This document shows, piece by piece, positions 37,445-46,775 of a stretch of 64,000 nucleotides of DNA (the first letter of the stretch is position 1; each line of letters starts with the position of its first letter). Under the pieces are notes generated by a model that worked only from the letters and a program-made list of their open reading frames with translations, was not told where the DNA came from and made no database searches. Made by a program: the position numbers and the translations under genes. The DNA is from Galliscardovia ingluviei. Lineage in GTDB: Bacteria; Actinomycetota; Actinomycetes; Actinomycetales; Bifidobacteriaceae. The DNA lies in contig NZ_BMDH01000001.1 in NCBI RefSeq assembly GCF_014635685.1, forward strand, positions 806,001-870,000. The letters run 5' to 3'.

Positions 37445-38887
37445 TTAGCGAGTGGTACCAACCGTGTGTACATAGATGGAATCAGTGCTACCTGGTTCCA
37501 AATCGCCCTGAGAGCATGTGAGTACTACAACATGATCGCCATCTTCAACCTTGCCAGCAGCCTTCAATGTAGCGTCGGTGAGCTCCATAATCTGCTTGCG
37601 GTTCAACTGATGGTAATCCTCGTCCAGCAAGAATGCCTCAGTACCCCAGCTCAAAGCCAACCAGTGGTAGGTGTGCTCATCGGTAGTCAAACCGTAGATT
37701 GGAGCAGCTGGACGTTCGCGAGATACACGATGTACAGTATCGCCAGTCTGAGTGAAGGCAACAATTGCCTTAGCATCAATCTTCTCAGCCAAGTCAACAG
37801 CAGCACTGGAAACAGCACCAGACTTTGACATATCCAGATTGTCCAAAGAAGGAATGCTTGCCAAACCATGCTCGGTAGCATAGCCGGAAATACGTGCCAT
37901 AGTGTTCACGGACTCGGTTGGATATTCACCAACAGCAGTCTCGTTAGATGTCATAGTTGCATCAGCGCCGTCAAGCACAGCATTAGCGCAGTCAGAAGCC
38001 TCTGCACGGCTTGGTACTGGGGAATGAACCATGGAGCCGAGAACCTCGGTTGCCACGATGACTGGGCGAGCGTAACGGCGAGCCAAAGAAATGCAGCGCT
38101 TAGTAACCAGTGGCACCTCTTCAAATGGCATCTCAACGGCCATATCACCACGGGCAACCATAATGCCGTCGAATGCCTTAACGATGTCCTCAAGATTCTC
38201 TACAGCCTGTGGCTTCTCAATCTTGGCGACGATTGGGATACGACGACCTTCTTCGTCCATAATTTCATGAGCGCGGTCAATATCAGTTGCAAAACGCACG
38301 AAGGACATTGCAATAATATCTGCACCGGTGCGAATTGCCCAGCGAAGATCCTCTTCATCCTTCTCGGTCAACGCTGGCAGGCTCACAGCAACACCTGGCA
38401 AGTTAATGCCCTTGTGGCTGGAAACTGGGCCGGCAACAATAACCTTAGTGTGTACGTTATTGCCTTCAACCTTAGTGACTTCAAGACGTACCTTACCGTC
38501 ATCGATCAGGATTGGATCTCCTGGATGGCAGTCGCCTGGCAGACCCTTGAACGTGGTGGAGGTGATGTGCTCGTCACCTTCGATATCGTCTGTAGTAATA
38601 ATGAACTCTTGACCTGCAGTCAGCTGTACTTTATCTTCGCCGTCAGCGTTCTTCTTGAACCAGCCACAGCGAATCTTTGGTCCCTGCAAATCAACCAAGA
38701 CTGCAACGTTGCGACCGGTTGCCTTACCAGCTTCACGAACATTGTTGTATACGCGCAAGTGATCTTCTGGAGTACCATGAGAACGGTTCAAGCGAGCAAC
38801 ATCCATGCCAGCTTCAACGATCTTAGTGAGGTTCTCCAGCGATTCGGTTGCTGGTCCAATAGTATCAACGATCTTGGCTTTACGCAT
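37445..38887 (-). CDS. pyk: pyruvate kinase
   Basis: Last step of glycolysis, PEP to pyruvate with ATP formation. The 480-aa protein starts MRKAKIVDTIGPATESLENL, has DVARLNRSHGTPEDH and the active-site signature IPIVAKIEKPQAVENLEDI with the catalytic Lys, ARGDMAVEMPFEEVPL and the C-terminal allosteric domain ending EPGSTDSIYVHTVGTTR. I chose the ATG with AAGGATAGG immediately upstream, not the open frame to 38944. Codon use is biased to abundant codons. Pyruvate from here and lactate from the malolactic gene converge metabolically, but the genes have separate promoters. Confidence 0.97.
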   Translation of the reverse strand: MRKAKIVDTIGPATESLENLTKIVEAGMDVARLNRSHGTPEDHLRVYNNVREAGKATGRNVAVLVDLQGPKIRCGWFKKNADGEDKVQLTAGQEFIITTDDIEGDEHITSTTFKGLPGDCHPGDPILIDDGKVRLEVTKVEGNNVHTKVIVAGPVSSHKGINLPGVAVSLPALTEKDEEDLRWAIRTGADIIAMSFVRFATDIDRAHEIMDEEGRRIPIVAKIEKPQAVENLEDIVKAFDGIMVARGDMAVEMPFEEVPLVTKRCISLARRYARPVIVATEVLGSMVHSPVPSRAEASDCANAVLDGADATMTSNETAVGEYPTESVNTMARISGYATEHGLASIPSLDNLDMSKSGAVSSAAVDLAEKIDAKAIVAFTQTGDTVHRVSRERPAAPIYGLTTDEHTYHWLALSWGTEAFLLDEDYHQLNRKQIMELTDATLKAAGKVEDGDHVVVLTCSQGDLEPGSTDSIYVHTVGTTR

Positions 38888-39178
38888 ATGCCTATCCTTC
38901 ATATTGAATTGAGAACTCTCCGGAGTTCTCACGATTGCCGACATCTAGTCTAGCGAACGTTCAAGACGTGAACACACCATTTTACAACCTATTCACTGCC
39001 CTATTACATGAGCACAATGATGTGTATAAAAAAGCATGAAATATAGTATACATACCAACATGCCAGTATTAAAGCATATATTGCTCATACACATGGCGCC
39101 CTCATCGAGGGCACACTAAGTAACTATTAACCTACACGCTTATCATGTACAGCACTAAGCCACATTGCAGCGCTAAGC

Positions 39179-40159
39179 CTATGCTTTGCGTTCAAGTTTA
39201 CGCATTTTTAACACGCTTGCCAGTGCAGCAGTGCCAATAGAAACAATAATGACAACTAGTGAAAGCCATGTAGGTATTTCTGGAACCGCGTGAATAGGCT
39301 GACCACCGTTAATAAATGGCAACGTGTTGGCATGCAATGCTTCCATAATCAGCTTTACACCAATAAACCCAAGAACTACCGCTAAACCGAGCGGCAAATA
39401 CACGAGCTTATCCAACAATGCACCAAGCAAGAAATACAGTTGCTGTAATCCAAGTAGCGCAAACACATTAGAAGTAAACACAATAAACGGGTCTTTGGTT
39501 AACCCAAAAATTGCAGGAATCGAGTCAAAAGCGAACATCACATCGGTAGTACCAATAGCGAGCAACACTACAAGCATTGGCGTCCAATATGTTATGCCAT
39601 TTTTCTTCGTGCGTAAGCGCTCACCGTCAAACTCATCACTGAGGCGGATTACTTTGCGCAACGTACGAATCAGCGCATTTTCCTTATATTCATCATCATC
39701 GTCTTCTCCTTTAACCAACTTAATTGCGGTATAGAGTAGAAAAGCACCAAAGATGAAAAATACCCAAGTAAAGCGAGTAATAATCGCCGACCCAAGCAGA
39801 ATGAAAATACCACGCAACACTAGCGCAATAGCAATACCAACAGACAGCACAAACTTCTGCAACTGCTTAGGCACAGCAAAATTCGCCATAATAATAACGA
39901 ATACAAATAAATTATCGATGCTCAATGAGTACTCTGTCAGCCAGCCTGAGTAAAACTCAATAGCCGGCTTTGCTCCTGCGACTATCCAGACTAAAGCGCC
40001 AAAAATTAGTGCCATCACCACAAAAAAGGCAATATGTGTTACGCACTCTTTCGTGGAAGGAACATGAGGACGTCTGCCGATAATCAGCAAATCAACAACA
40101 AAGAATACAGCGAGCACCGCGAATGTCGCGATCATAAACCATAGGGGTGTTTCTGCCAT
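39179..40159 (-). CDS. TerC family integral membrane protein (Alx-like)
   Basis: Polytopic protein of 326 aa with about 9 helices. Family marks: acidic membrane motifs YSLSIDNLFVFVIIMANF and IGTTDVMFAFDSIPAIFGLTKDPFIVFTSNVFALLGLQQLYFLL. Relatives (Alx, TerC, YkoY/MeeF) export manganese or other metal ions, often to load secreted enzymes; the ion here is not shown. A cytoplasmic loop has GEDDDDEYKE. Start ATG MAETPLW follows GTGGGAAAC. I looked for a yybP-ykoY manganese riboswitch upstream and did not see one. Confidence 0.9.
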   Translation of the reverse strand: MAETPLWFMIATFAVLAVFFVVDLLIIGRRPHVPSTKECVTHIAFFVVMALIFGALVWIVAGAKPAIEFYSGWLTEYSLSIDNLFVFVIIMANFAVPKQLQKFVLSVGIAIALVLRGIFILLGSAIITRFTWVFFIFGAFLLYTAIKLVKGEDDDDEYKENALIRTLRKVIRLSDEFDGERLRTKKNGITYWTPMLVVLLAIGTTDVMFAFDSIPAIFGLTKDPFIVFTSNVFALLGLQQLYFLLGALLDKLVYLPLGLAVVLGFIGVKLIMEALHANTLPFINGGQPIHAVPEIPTWLSLVVIIVSIGTAALASVLKMRKLERKA

Positions 40160-40279
40160 GTTTCCCACTCTATCGTGTGGAGGTGACCCATGCAATACCT
40201 AGTCTGCCTAAGCCACCTCAACCAAGTTATACAAGTTACAAATATACAAATTACAAACTCAGTACTTAATTATTGCTGA

Positions 40280-42406
40280 TTATTGCTGTGCTTGAGTCAT
40301 TTGGCGCAATTCCTTTTTCAAATCAGCAATTTCATCACGCAATCGTGCTGCAAGCTCAAATTGCAACTGTTCTGCAGCAGTATGCATTTGCTCAGAAAGT
40401 TTGCGAATCAAGTCAGCAAGATCTTGTGCAGGAAGTCCAGACTCTTCTATTCTGCGATGTCGCTCTTGAGCCGAATCAGCATCAAGACCAGGAATACCCA
40501 TATGCGAGTTCCCCGCCTTACCAGCGTTGCGATAACCACCAGCAAGCAGTTCCTGCGTATCCACATCCTCTTTAGCCAACATGTCATTAACATCACTAAT
40601 ACGCTTCATCAGCGGCTTAGGATCAATACCATGCTCTTTGTTGAATGCCATCTGCTTCTCACGACGACGGTTAGTCTCATCAATAGCTTTACGCATTGCA
40701 TCGGTGTAGTGATCGGCATACATCAGCACTGTGCCGGAAACATTTCGTGCTGCTCGACCAATAGTCTGAATCAGCGAACGATACGAACGCAAAAAACCTT
40801 CTTTATCGGCATCAAGAATAGCGACGAGCGATACCTCTGGTAAATCAAGACCCTCGCGAAGCAAGTTAATGCCAACAATAACGTCAATTTTACCCTCACG
40901 AAGTTCACGTAGTAATTCCACACGACGCAAGGTATCAACATCAGAATGCAAGTATTCGACCTTAATATCTCGTTCAAGCAGATACTCGGTCAAATCCTCT
41001 GCCATTTTCTTAGTAAGCGTTGTCACTAAAGTACGTTCATGTTTAGCTACACGATCTTTAATTTCTGCCAGTAAATCATCAATCTGCCCTTCCACAGGAC
41101 GTACTTCAATTTTCGGGTCAAGCAAGCCAGTTGGTCGAATAATCTGCTCGACCACACCATCAGACAGCCCCACCTCATAATCGCCAGGAGTAGCTGAAAG
41201 ATACACAGTTTGCCCAATACGATCTAGGAATTCATCCCACTTCAAAGGCCTATTATCCATAGCACTTGGCAAACGGAAACCATGTTCTACCAGAGTGCGC
41301 TTTCGTGAAGCATCACCTTCATACATTGCACCAATTTGTGGCACAGTAACATGCGACTCATCAATAACTAATAGGAAATCATCAGGGAAAAAGTCAAGCA
41401 ACGTATGCGGTGGCGTACCAGGACCTCTGCCATCTAAATGTCGCGAATAATTCTCTACGCCAGCGCACACGCCAACCTGCTCTAGCATTTCCAAATCGTA
41501 GGTAGTACGTTGCATAAGGCGCTGCGCTTCAAGCTCCTTACCCTGTTTTTTGAATTCTTTTACACGCCAATCAAGTTCAGTGCGGATGCCGTCAAGCGCT
41601 TTTGCCATGCGCTCAGGACCTGCAACATAGTGCGATGCTGGGAAAATGTGAATTTGCTCAACATGTTCGATTTCATCTCCAGTAAGCGGGTGTAGGGTGC
41701 TGATACGGTCAATTTCATCACCAAACATCTCTATGCGTACTGCTAATTCCTCGTATACAGGAATAATTTCAATAGTGTCGCCACGCACTCTAAACGTGCC
41801 GCGGGTAAAAGCAATATCGTTGCGCTTATACTGCATACTGACAAAAGTACGTAGCAGCTCATCGCGATCTACTACCTGACCTTCTTTGAGCAGCAACATT
41901 CTGCCGACATACTCTTCTGGCGTACCCAAACCATAAATGCAGCTTACTGTTGCTACTACTACGCAGTCTCTACGTGTAAGCAGATTCGCAGTTGCCGCAT
42001 GACGCAATCGTTCTACATCGTCATTGATATTTGAATCTTTTTCAATATACGTGTCAGTCTGTGGAATATACGCCTCTGGTTGATAGTAGTCGTAATACGA
42101 CACGAAGTAGCTCACCGCGTTATCTGGCATAAGTTCACGAAACTCAGCACACAGCTGTGCAGCCAGCGTTTTGTTTGGCTCTAAAATCAGGGTTGGACGC
42201 TGTAATCGCTCAATCAGCCATGCCGTTGTTGCGGTTTTACCAGTACCTGTAGCACCCATCAACACTACATCATTTTCACCATTTTCAATGCGTGTAGCCA
42301 ATTCCTCAATAGCCTGAGGCTGATCTCCAGATGGCTTATATGGTGATTTCACAACAAATGGCTTATCTATACGTTCAATCGTTCCTGACTGATTGAGTAA
42401 TGACAT
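40280..42406 (-). CDS. uvrB: excinuclease ABC subunit B
   Basis: DNA damage-verifying helicase-like subunit of nucleotide excision repair, 708 aa. Walker [10 protein letters not shown], the beta-hairpin region around [28 protein letters not shown] Walker B, the [11 protein letters not shown]-like [10 protein letters not shown] motif, helicase motif [11 protein letters not shown], and a C-terminal UvrC-binding UVR motif ([19 protein letters not shown]). Start ATG has GGAGGATT. It works with PcrA/UvrD, also in this window. Located downstream of coaE, the usual actinobacterial order. Confidence 0.98.
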   Translation of the reverse strand: MSLLNQSGTIERIDKPFVVKSPYKPSGDQPQAIEELATRIENGENDVVLMGATGTGKTATTAWLIERLQRPTLILEPNKTLAAQLCAEFRELMPDNAVSYFVSYYDYYQPEAYIPQTDTYIEKDSNINDDVERLRHAATANLLTRRDCVVVATVSCIYGLGTPEEYVGRMLLLKEGQVVDRDELLRTFVSMQYKRNDIAFTRGTFRVRGDTIEIIPVYEELAVRIEMFGDEIDRISTLHPLTGDEIEHVEQIHIFPASHYVAGPERMAKALDGIRTELDWRVKEFKKQGKELEAQRLMQRTTYDLEMLEQVGVCAGVENYSRHLDGRGPGTPPHTLLDFFPDDFLLVIDESHVTVPQIGAMYEGDASRKRTLVEHGFRLPSAMDNRPLKWDEFLDRIGQTVYLSATPGDYEVGLSDGVVEQIIRPTGLLDPKIEVRPVEGQIDDLLAEIKDRVAKHERTLVTTLTKKMAEDLTEYLLERDIKVEYLHSDVDTLRRVELLRELREGKIDVIVGINLLREGLDLPEVSLVAILDADKEGFLRSYRSLIQTIGRAARNVSGTVLMYADHYTDAMRKAIDETNRRREKQMAFNKEHGIDPKPLMKRISDVNDMLAKEDVDTQELLAGGYRNAGKAGNSHMGIPGLDADSAQERHRRIEESGLPAQDLADLIRKLSEQMHTAAEQLQFELAARLRDEIADLKKELRQMTQAQQ

Positions 42407-42572
42407 AATCCTCCAGCAGCCCCATACTCACAAGTCTCATATCGAGTGTTGCAATTGCAATGCACAGTAGCTACGCGCAGTCACAAACACGATACCCAAA
42501 CTCGATAACCTTTTTATAGTTATAACATTACGGTGGTTTACTCCATAGCCGCTTGCGCTATTTTTGTTGCGC

Positions 42573-42613
42573 CATAACGGTTATGTACCAGCTTGACATA
42601 ACTTGTCGTTATG
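42573..42613. promoter_or_regulatory. tandem palindromes CATAAC/GTTATG at the coaE 3' end
   Basis: CATAAC-G-GTTATG at 42573-42585 and CATAAC-N5-GTTATG at 42597-42613: four copies of one half-site within 41 nt. The second palindrome overlaps the coaE stop. The site is about 170 nt upstream of uvrB, so it could be an operator for uvrB; it does not match the actinobacterial LexA box. Confidence 0.4.
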
Positions 42614-43271
42614 CTTCATGGCGTTGCAAACCAAATCCGTATTGCGTTTTCACCACAGGTCGCGTCAATATTGTATATAGTCTATCAATATCTTCGTACA
42701 TATGTTCGAAATCTTTAGTGGAGTCAATTACGTAATCAGCTACATCAAGTCGCAAATCGCTACTTGCCTGTGCTCTGATACGCGCTTGTGCATCTTTTTT
42801 ACTCATACCTCGCATTTTGACCATACGCTTAATGCGCAACGCTTCTGGCGCTTCCACAGTGATAACAGTATCAAAATACCCTACACGTCCAGTTTCTACT
42901 AATAGCGGAATGTCATGAATTACCAAATTTCGCCGACCTAATGGCACAGGATGTTTAGCAAGCCACATGTATTCGAGACGACCTGCTTCACGAAATACAA
43001 TGGGATGAATAATGGCGTTGAGTTTGGCACGCGCATCATCATCGTTGAACACATGCTTCGCCATCCACTGACGGTTCATAGTGCCATCTGTAGCTCTAGC
43101 TTTACGCCCAAAAGTACGCACTACTTCCTGTAATCCCACACTTCCTGGAGCAACTGCTTGGTGAGCAAGCTTATCGTAATCAATTACATACGCACCTAAA
43201 TCTTCAAAGCGTTCAGCGACGGTGCTTTTACCAGCAGCAATACCTCCTGTAAGTCCTGCTCTAGTGAACAT
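42609..43271 (-). CDS. coaE: dephospho-CoA kinase
   Basis: Phosphorylates dephospho-CoA, the last step of CoA synthesis. The 220-aa protein has P-loop GLTGGIAAGKST near the N-terminus, DYDKLAHQAVAPGSVGLQEVVRTFG, the lid-region IHPIVFREA and VIHDIPLLVETG, VDRR-like VITVEAPEALRIKRMVKMRGM, and the C-terminal DYVIDSTKDFEH. Start ATG follows AAGGGGGAGCT. In most actinobacteria coaE lies directly next to rpsA; here a three-gene cassette separates them. Confidence 0.95.
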   Translation of the reverse strand: MFTRAGLTGGIAAGKSTVAERFEDLGAYVIDYDKLAHQAVAPGSVGLQEVVRTFGRKARATDGTMNRQWMAKHVFNDDDARAKLNAIIHPIVFREAGRLEYMWLAKHPVPLGRRNLVIHDIPLLVETGRVGYFDTVITVEAPEALRIKRMVKMRGMSKKDAQARIRAQASSDLRLDVADYVIDSTKDFEHMYEDIDRLYTILTRPVVKTQYGFGLQRHEA

Positions 43272-43414
43272 AGCTCCCCCTTACCCCTATGCACCAGTGT
43301 ACTTGTTTCCGGCAGGTTATGCTGGTATTACTTGAAAAAACATATGTTTTGTGAACTAGTCAACAATCCACTCATACGGTATTTATCAGTTTGCAAAGTG
43401 TTGGCACTACCGCA

Positions 43415-43657
43415 TTACTGCTTCGTATGGCGATGCTTGTTGTCTAAATAGTCTTGCGCAAAGAACCACTCAGAGAGCATAAAAACAAAAATTAGTGCAA
43501 TTACACTCGCCATTATCGCTGAACCACTTGCTTGAAAAAATGCAACCCATAATGATGGTACAGCAGTTAAACATGTTATTAGTAGTGCCCATGCATGACC
43601 TGTCATATGTGATTGCTTGTAATAATGCTTATTTGCATTCCAGACTTCCCGTAACAT
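43415..43657 (-). CDS. small membrane protein with MTGH motif, paralogue of the next gene
   Basis: An 80-aa protein starting MLREVWNANK, chosen because GAGGGAG lies 7 nt before this ATG; the longer open frame to 43765 has no such site. Met-Thr-Gly-His at residues 18-21 is followed by two hydrophobic helices (about 23-42 and 46-66) and a basic tail ending NKHRHTKQ. It aligns with the neighbouring 105-aa protein through MTGH, LL(I/L)T and the second helix (FVFMLSEW versus VFFLIFEF). Function unknown; the position downstream of a secreted Cys protein suggests an immunity or export role, which is inference. Confidence 0.7.
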   Translation of the reverse strand: MLREVWNANKHYYKQSHMTGHAWALLITCLTAVPSLWVAFFQASGSAIMASVIALIFVFMLSEWFFAQDYLDNKHRHTKQ

Positions 43658-43779
43658 AGTAAACTCCCTCACCGTATCAACTTCGATACCATTTCGATTA
43701 CGAGATGCATACGTTGACTTATACCCCAGAGAATGTGGACATCTTTTTACTTTAGATGCCCACATTCCGATAAATCAGA

Positions 43780-44097
43780 TTATAGAACGTAAATCCAAGC
43801 AACCGCTACCACAAGGATTACTGCACACACAACAGCGAAAATTAGAAACTTCCAACCTGTTTTTTTCTTATGCTGTTCTTGAGAAACGTTCATACGGTAG
43901 AGCGCAAACTCAAAAATTAAGAAGAACACTATAATCACAGCAACAGATGCAACAAACATTACTATGTCAAACTCTTTGATAGACATAATAATAAGATTCA
44001 TCCCTAAAATTGCCGTCAAGAGCAAGCTCAACTGGTGTCCGGTCATTGTGGAGTGAGATACAGGATTTTTGTTCATTGTTACTATATCATGTATCAT
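43780..44097 (-). CDS. small membrane protein with MTGH motif
   Basis: A 105-aa protein with Met-Thr-Gly-His at residues 18-21, then three hydrophobic helices (about 22-40, 44-64, 84-105) separated by a basic loop (QEQHKKKTGWK). Start ATG has AAGGAG 7 nt upstream. The gene lies 12 nt after the stop of the secreted-protein gene and 120 nt before the 80-aa paralogue, consistent with one operon. I do not recognise a named family. Small multi-helix proteins next to a bacteriocin-like precursor are often immunity proteins. Confidence 0.7.
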   Translation of the reverse strand: MIHDIVTMNKNPVSHSTMTGHQLSLLLTAILGMNLIIMSIKEFDIVMFVASVAVIIVFFLIFEFALYRMNVSQEQHKKKTGWKFLIFAVVCAVILVVAVAWIYVL

Positions 44098-44109
44098 TAT
44101 TTTCTCCTT

Positions 44110-44664
44110 TTAACACGAGATCCAAGTCACTAAAGCTTCGACACCACCTGCACATCCAGCGGCGACAAAAGCTTCAGCAACACCAGCAGAAACACCTGTG
44201 GCAGCAATAGCAGCAGGTGTGCAGACTAATAGATCACCCGATACTCTAACCAACCACTGCGCCCACTTGTTGTTTGTACAACCGTTCGCCGACATTAGCC
44301 CAAAAGACGAGGAATTAACAATACGCAAAGTACTAGTCGTACTGTTAAATACTACTTTTTTGCCGACAGGAAGAGTGACAGTAATTTTCGCAACATTTGT
44401 TCCAGATGCATTAACCAATGTTACTTCGTTGTTTTTAATTACAAAACTATCCCCATCAAGTAGCTGAGCATGTACATCAACACCATTTGAGCTGTCTAAT
44501 GTACGCGTTCCATCTTTTGCAGGTATAATCGCTAACGTATCGTTAGTTGTTTCAATGCCAGCAGCGTTCGCTACAGTTGCTTGAGAAGGCAATAAGAAAA
44601 CACAAAATGAAAGTGCCGCCAATAAAACAAAGAATGACTCCACTATCCTTTTTATTCTATACAT
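44110..44664 (-). CDS. secreted bacteriocin-like precursor of unknown family
   Basis: A 184-aa protein with a clear signal peptide (basic MYRIKR, hydrophobic core to about residue 27, cleavage likely after VANA near 34). The middle (about 55-118) is beta-rich and polar (DSFVIKNNEVTLVNASG, ITVTLPVGKKVVF). The C-terminal 56 residues begin at Cys129 and include Cys148, Cys171 and a terminal Cys184, with a Gly/Ala-rich hydrophobic stretch AAIAATGVSAGVAEAFVAAG. The layout of signal, spacer and Cys-containing hydrophobic C-terminus recalls halocin-C8-like bacteriocin precursors, but I cannot confirm homology. Ribosome site AAGGGGG. First gene of a three-gene cassette lying between rpsA and coaE. 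Confidence 0.65.
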   Translation of the reverse strand: MYRIKRIVESFFVLLAALSFCVFLLPSQATVANAAGIETTNDTLAIIPAKDGTRTLDSSNGVDVHAQLLDGDSFVIKNNEVTLVNASGTNVAKITVTLPVGKKVVFNSTTSTLRIVNSSSFGLMSANGCTNNKWAQWLVRVSGDLLVCTPAAIAATGVSAGVAEAFVAAGCAGGVEALVTWISC

Positions 44665-44894
44665 AATAGATACCCCCTTGTATCAGATAATGTGTTTATT
44701 TTCTCGGGAAATGAATAATGAAGCAAGTCCATTGACAATGCAACGTTAAACGATATCCATGTACAAGACATCAGATACAAACTAATTAAATTTTTAATCT
44801 TTTTGTTATAAAATAGATTCGCTTGAAAACATTTCCCACCTACAGGGTAGCACTTTTCAAATTTTTATGTAAGTGTGTGTCGATTTCAGGTATA

Positions 44895-44928
44895 CAAAAG
44901 GGCCTTTGCCCAAATAGAGCAAAGACCC
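44895..44928 (-). terminator. rpsA terminator
   Basis: On the minus strand GGGTCTTTGC and GCAAAGGCCC form a 10-bp stem with one G-U pair and a 9-nt loop, followed by TTTTGTAT. It follows the rpsA stop by 34 nt and separates rpsA from the cassette downstream. The remaining 230 nt to 44665 are very AT-rich and should contain the cassette promoter. Confidence 0.82.
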
Positions 44929-44962
44929 TGTAAGCAGTTATCAAGAACTAGTAGTGCTTAGA

Positions 44963-46453
44963 CTACTTGTTCTCGCTGAGCAAACGCTCACGAAGTGCTG
45001 CCAGCTGATCGGAATCAGCCAAAGTGCCTTCGTTGCTTGCTTCAGAAGAGTAGTTGGAGGTTTCCTCAACTGGCTTCTCTTCTGGTGCTTCAGCTTCATT
45101 CTGACCGTCAGCAGCTGCGGATGCTTCAGCATTCTCCAGCTCCTTAGCGACAAATTCCTTATGCTGCTCCCACAAATCGTGAGCTGCTGCATACTGGGAT
45201 TCCCACTCTTCACGCTGCTGCTCGAAGCCTTCAATCCATTCGTTGGTTTCTGGATCGAAGCCTTCTGGGTACTTGTAGTTACCCTGCTCATCGTACTCTG
45301 CTGGCATGCCGTACATTGCTGGATCGAAGTCCTCAGATGCAATATCTACGGAATCATTTGCCTGCTTCAAGGACAGGGAGATACGACGACGGTCGAGATC
45401 TACGTCAATAACCTTGACAAAGACTTCTTCGCCTGGCTTGACTACGGTTTCTGGGTTCTCTACGTGGCGGTTTGCCAACTCGGAGATGTGTACCAAGCCT
45501 TCGATGCCGTCATCAACGGAGATGAATACACCGAACTGAACGATCTTGGTAACCTTGCCCTTAACAATCTGACCTGGAACATGGGTGCGTGCGAAGCGCT
45601 GCCATGGATCTTCCTGAGTTGCCTTCAGGGACAGGGAGATACGCTCGCGATCGAGATCTACGTCAAGTACTTCAACAGTAACCTTGTCGCCAACCTTGAC
45701 TACCTCTGATGGGTGGTCGATGTGCTTCCAAGAAAGCTCGGAAACGTGAATGAGACCGTCTACACCGCCAAGATCAACGAATGCACCGAAGTTAACGATA
45801 GAGCTGATAACGCCTTCGCGAATCTGACCCTTCTTGAGCTGAGACAGGAAGGTCTCGCGTACTTCGGACTGAGTTTCCTCGAGGTACTGGCGACGGGAAA
45901 GTACCACATTGTTGCGGTTCTTGTCGAGCTCGAGAATCTTGGCCTGAATCTTCTGACCAATGTATGGTGCGAGGTCGCGTACACGACGCATTTCGACGAG
46001 GGATGCTGGCAAGAAGCCACGCAGACCGATGTCCACAATAAGGCCACCCTTGACTGCTTCGATGACGGTACCTTCGACCACGCCATCGGCTTCCTTGATC
46101 TTTTCGACATCGCCCCAAGCACGCTCGTACTGTGCGCGCTTCTTGGACAAAATCAGACGGCCTTCCTTGTCTTCCTTAGTGATGACAAGAGCTTCTACGG
46201 TATCGCCAACTTCTACGACGTCATCTGGATCGACGTCCTTCTTAATAGAAAGTTCGCGGGAAGGAATAACACCTTCAGTCTTATAGCCGATGTCAAGCAG
46301 TACTTCGTCGCGATCAATCTTGACTACGGTACCCTCAACCAAATCACCATCGTCAAAATTCTTGATGGTGGAGTCGACTGCCTTGATGAAGTCTTCTTCG
46401 GTGCCGATGTCGTTAATTGCGACCTTGGTGACTTCTGCGTTGTTTTCTGCCAT
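44963..46453 (-). CDS. rpsA: 30S ribosomal protein S1
   Basis: mRNA-binding ribosomal protein with four S1 (OB-fold) repeats: residues about 35-105 (GDLVEGTVVKIDRDEVLLDIG), 122-188 (GVVEGTVIEAVKGGLIVDI), 207-277 (GQIREGVISSIVNFGAFVDL) and 292-362 (GQIVKGKVTKIVQFGVFISV). The tail (about 380-496) is acidic, rich in Glu/Ala and probably disordered. Four domains rather than six is normal for actinobacteria. The ATG (MAENNAEVTKV) has no strong Shine-Dalgarno sequence. Strong codon bias. Confidence 0.96.
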   Translation of the reverse strand: MAENNAEVTKVAINDIGTEEDFIKAVDSTIKNFDDGDLVEGTVVKIDRDEVLLDIGYKTEGVIPSRELSIKKDVDPDDVVEVGDTVEALVITKEDKEGRLILSKKRAQYERAWGDVEKIKEADGVVEGTVIEAVKGGLIVDIGLRGFLPASLVEMRRVRDLAPYIGQKIQAKILELDKNRNNVVLSRRQYLEETQSEVRETFLSQLKKGQIREGVISSIVNFGAFVDLGGVDGLIHVSELSWKHIDHPSEVVKVGDKVTVEVLDVDLDRERISLSLKATQEDPWQRFARTHVPGQIVKGKVTKIVQFGVFISVDDGIEGLVHISELANRHVENPETVVKPGEEVFVKVIDVDLDRRRISLSLKQANDSVDIASEDFDPAMYGMPAEYDEQGNYKYPEGFDPETNEWIEGFEQQREEWESQYAAAHDLWEQHKEFVAKELENAEASAAADGQNEAEAPEEKPVEETSNYSSEASNEGTLADSDQLAALRERLLSENK

Positions 46454-46775
46454 TACGTACTGGTTTTCTCAATAGATAGATGGATAATACTCGATATTCA
46501 GTTATATATTTGCGTGCTGCTTGCCACATGCTGAATACTACTAACATATGTTTTGAGCTTTCAGCAGTGTGTCATTGGGCATGCAAAAGATAAGAATACC
46601 TGCAACCATAGTCAAAAACAAAGGGATTTCACTATGCGACACTCCCGGATTTTTCAGCTATGCGCATGGTCAGAGATTGCAAACACACAATAGCTACTGA
46701 AGATACCCAATAAACAAATCTTTATTAGACTCCGCTGTATTTACTTACATGCAGGTTTATCTGCATCCACTTCGC
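46454..46775 (-). promoter_or_regulatory. rpsA upstream region with promoter
   Basis: 322 nt without a gene. On the minus strand TTGACT (46615-46610), a 17-nt spacer and TATCTT (46592-46587) make a good sigma-70-type promoter, giving an rpsA leader of about 125 nt. Nothing else is assignable. Confidence 0.5.

Noticed and set aside
37868-38953. 361-codon plus-strand open frame
   Set aside because: It runs antisense over the whole pyruvate kinase gene and has no ribosome site; the strong codon bias of pyk keeps the opposite strand open.
39098-39112. GCCCTC-ATC-GAGGGC hairpin downstream of the TerC-family gene
   Set aside because: A stable stem, but no T tract on either strand; too little to call a terminator.
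40160-40279. yybP-ykoY manganese riboswitch upstream of the TerC-family gene
   Set aside because: The upstream sequence is short and AT-rich and I could not find the conserved loops.
45713-46534. 273-codon plus-strand open frame opposite rpsA
   Set aside because: Antisense shadow of a highly biased ribosomal protein gene; its sequence resembles no family.
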